Positions 63,715 to 64,000 of a DNA stretch of 64,000 bases are shown one piece after another. Under the pieces are notes generated by a model. The model did no database searches. It saw nothing but the letters and a program-made list of their open reading frames with translations, and had not been told where the DNA came from. The DNA lies in contig OZ345360.1 in assembly GCA_977006965.1 (NCBI GenBank), positions 124,001-188,000 of the forward strand. The letters run 5' to 3'. Position 1 is the first letter of the stretch. Each line of letters opens with the position of its first letter. Made by a program: the position numbers and the translations under genes. This DNA is from Phymatolithon calcareum. Lineage: Eukaryota > Rhodophyta > Florideophyceae > Hapalidiales.

Positions 63715-63800
63715 TGAATTCAACCATCCATGTGATCGTTCTGTTGTAGTGGTCTGCGTAGACCACTACAACAGAACGATCACATGGATGGTTGAATTCA
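63715..63800. repeat. 86-bp perfect palindrome, 41-bp arms, 4-nt loop
   Basis: Arms 63715-63755 and 63760-63800 are perfect inverted copies around the loop gcgt, beginning TGAATTCAACCATCCATGTG. It is the largest perfect hairpin in the window and lies 14 bp beyond the MITE target duplication. Overlapping short frames on both strands are by-products of the symmetry. Confidence 0.97.
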
Positions 63801-64000
63801 TTCATCCGTTCAAGTATAACGGTATGGGTGTCTAGAGTGCCGTTTCTGAAAAGACAGATAGAAGAGTCAATATAAAAAGTGAAGTCGTACATTTATCCAA
63901 AGCACACTACCAGACCCACTCGACAACACCTAAACAAATTTCGCTCTTCCAATCATGGTACTACCTATTCCGAAACCGAAGCCGAACCAAGTTGTACAGC

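Overview
This is nuclear DNA of a eukaryote with intron-poor genes and many transposable elements. The eukaryotic markers are a SWI/SNF ATPase, a TTC27/Emw1-type TPR protein, UBA4/MOCS3, a mitochondrial-type ferredoxin, NB-ARC/WD40 proteins, and chromovirus, hAT and pogo-like elements. Long single-exon genes embedded in degraded LTR elements fit a florideophyte red alga such as Chondrus. That assignment is an inference from gene style, not from a marker gene.

Layout. 0-1.3 kb: an unrecognised gene on the minus strand with a duplicated upstream region. 1.5-4.8 kb: a nearly uniform 10-bp minisatellite of about 330 units. 6.2-11.5 kb: a decayed minus-strand Ty3/gypsy chromovirus with a 3' LTR and a solo LTR inside its integrase; 11.5-13 kb is an undefined upstream part. 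13.4-13.8 kb: a decayed hAT-like fragment. 16.7-21 kb: a [2Fe-2S] ferredoxin gene followed by a broken lysine 2,3-aminomutase-like gene. A complete 2.3-kb hAT transposon with an intact transposase frame is inserted in the latter. 23.3 kb: a short Myb/SANT-like gene. 24-26 kb: AT-rich foldback and hexamer-repeat DNA. 26-36 kb: two head-to-head NB-ARC genes. One has lost its WD40 propeller and runs into the hexamer repeat; the other is full length (1330 aa). Between them lie a third gene fragment, a SINE-like retroposon, a mitochondrial rRNA fragment (NUMT), a MITE and a pogo-like element.

38-54.6 kb is a gene-rich island without recognisable transposons: an RGG/acidic protein divergent from a Mediator Med27-like gene, an ankyrin protein divergent from the TTC27/Emw1-like gene, a TrhO/TSTD2-like rhodanese divergent from UBA4, and a large SNF2-type remodeller. 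The rhodanese and UBA4 both belong to families acting on tRNA wobble uridines.

54.7-64 kb is again gene-poor: a broken Sec14/CRAL-TRIO-like gene, a hAT MITE, a 5'-truncated WD40 gene of 15 almost identical blades with a duplicated six-blade block, and further MITEs.

The signals most worth a second look are six perfect or nearly perfect short-loop palindromes scattered through the window, the hAT insertion whose removal restores the aminomutase frame at the junction, the NB-ARC gene whose propeller is replaced by simple repeat, and the homogenised WD40 array.
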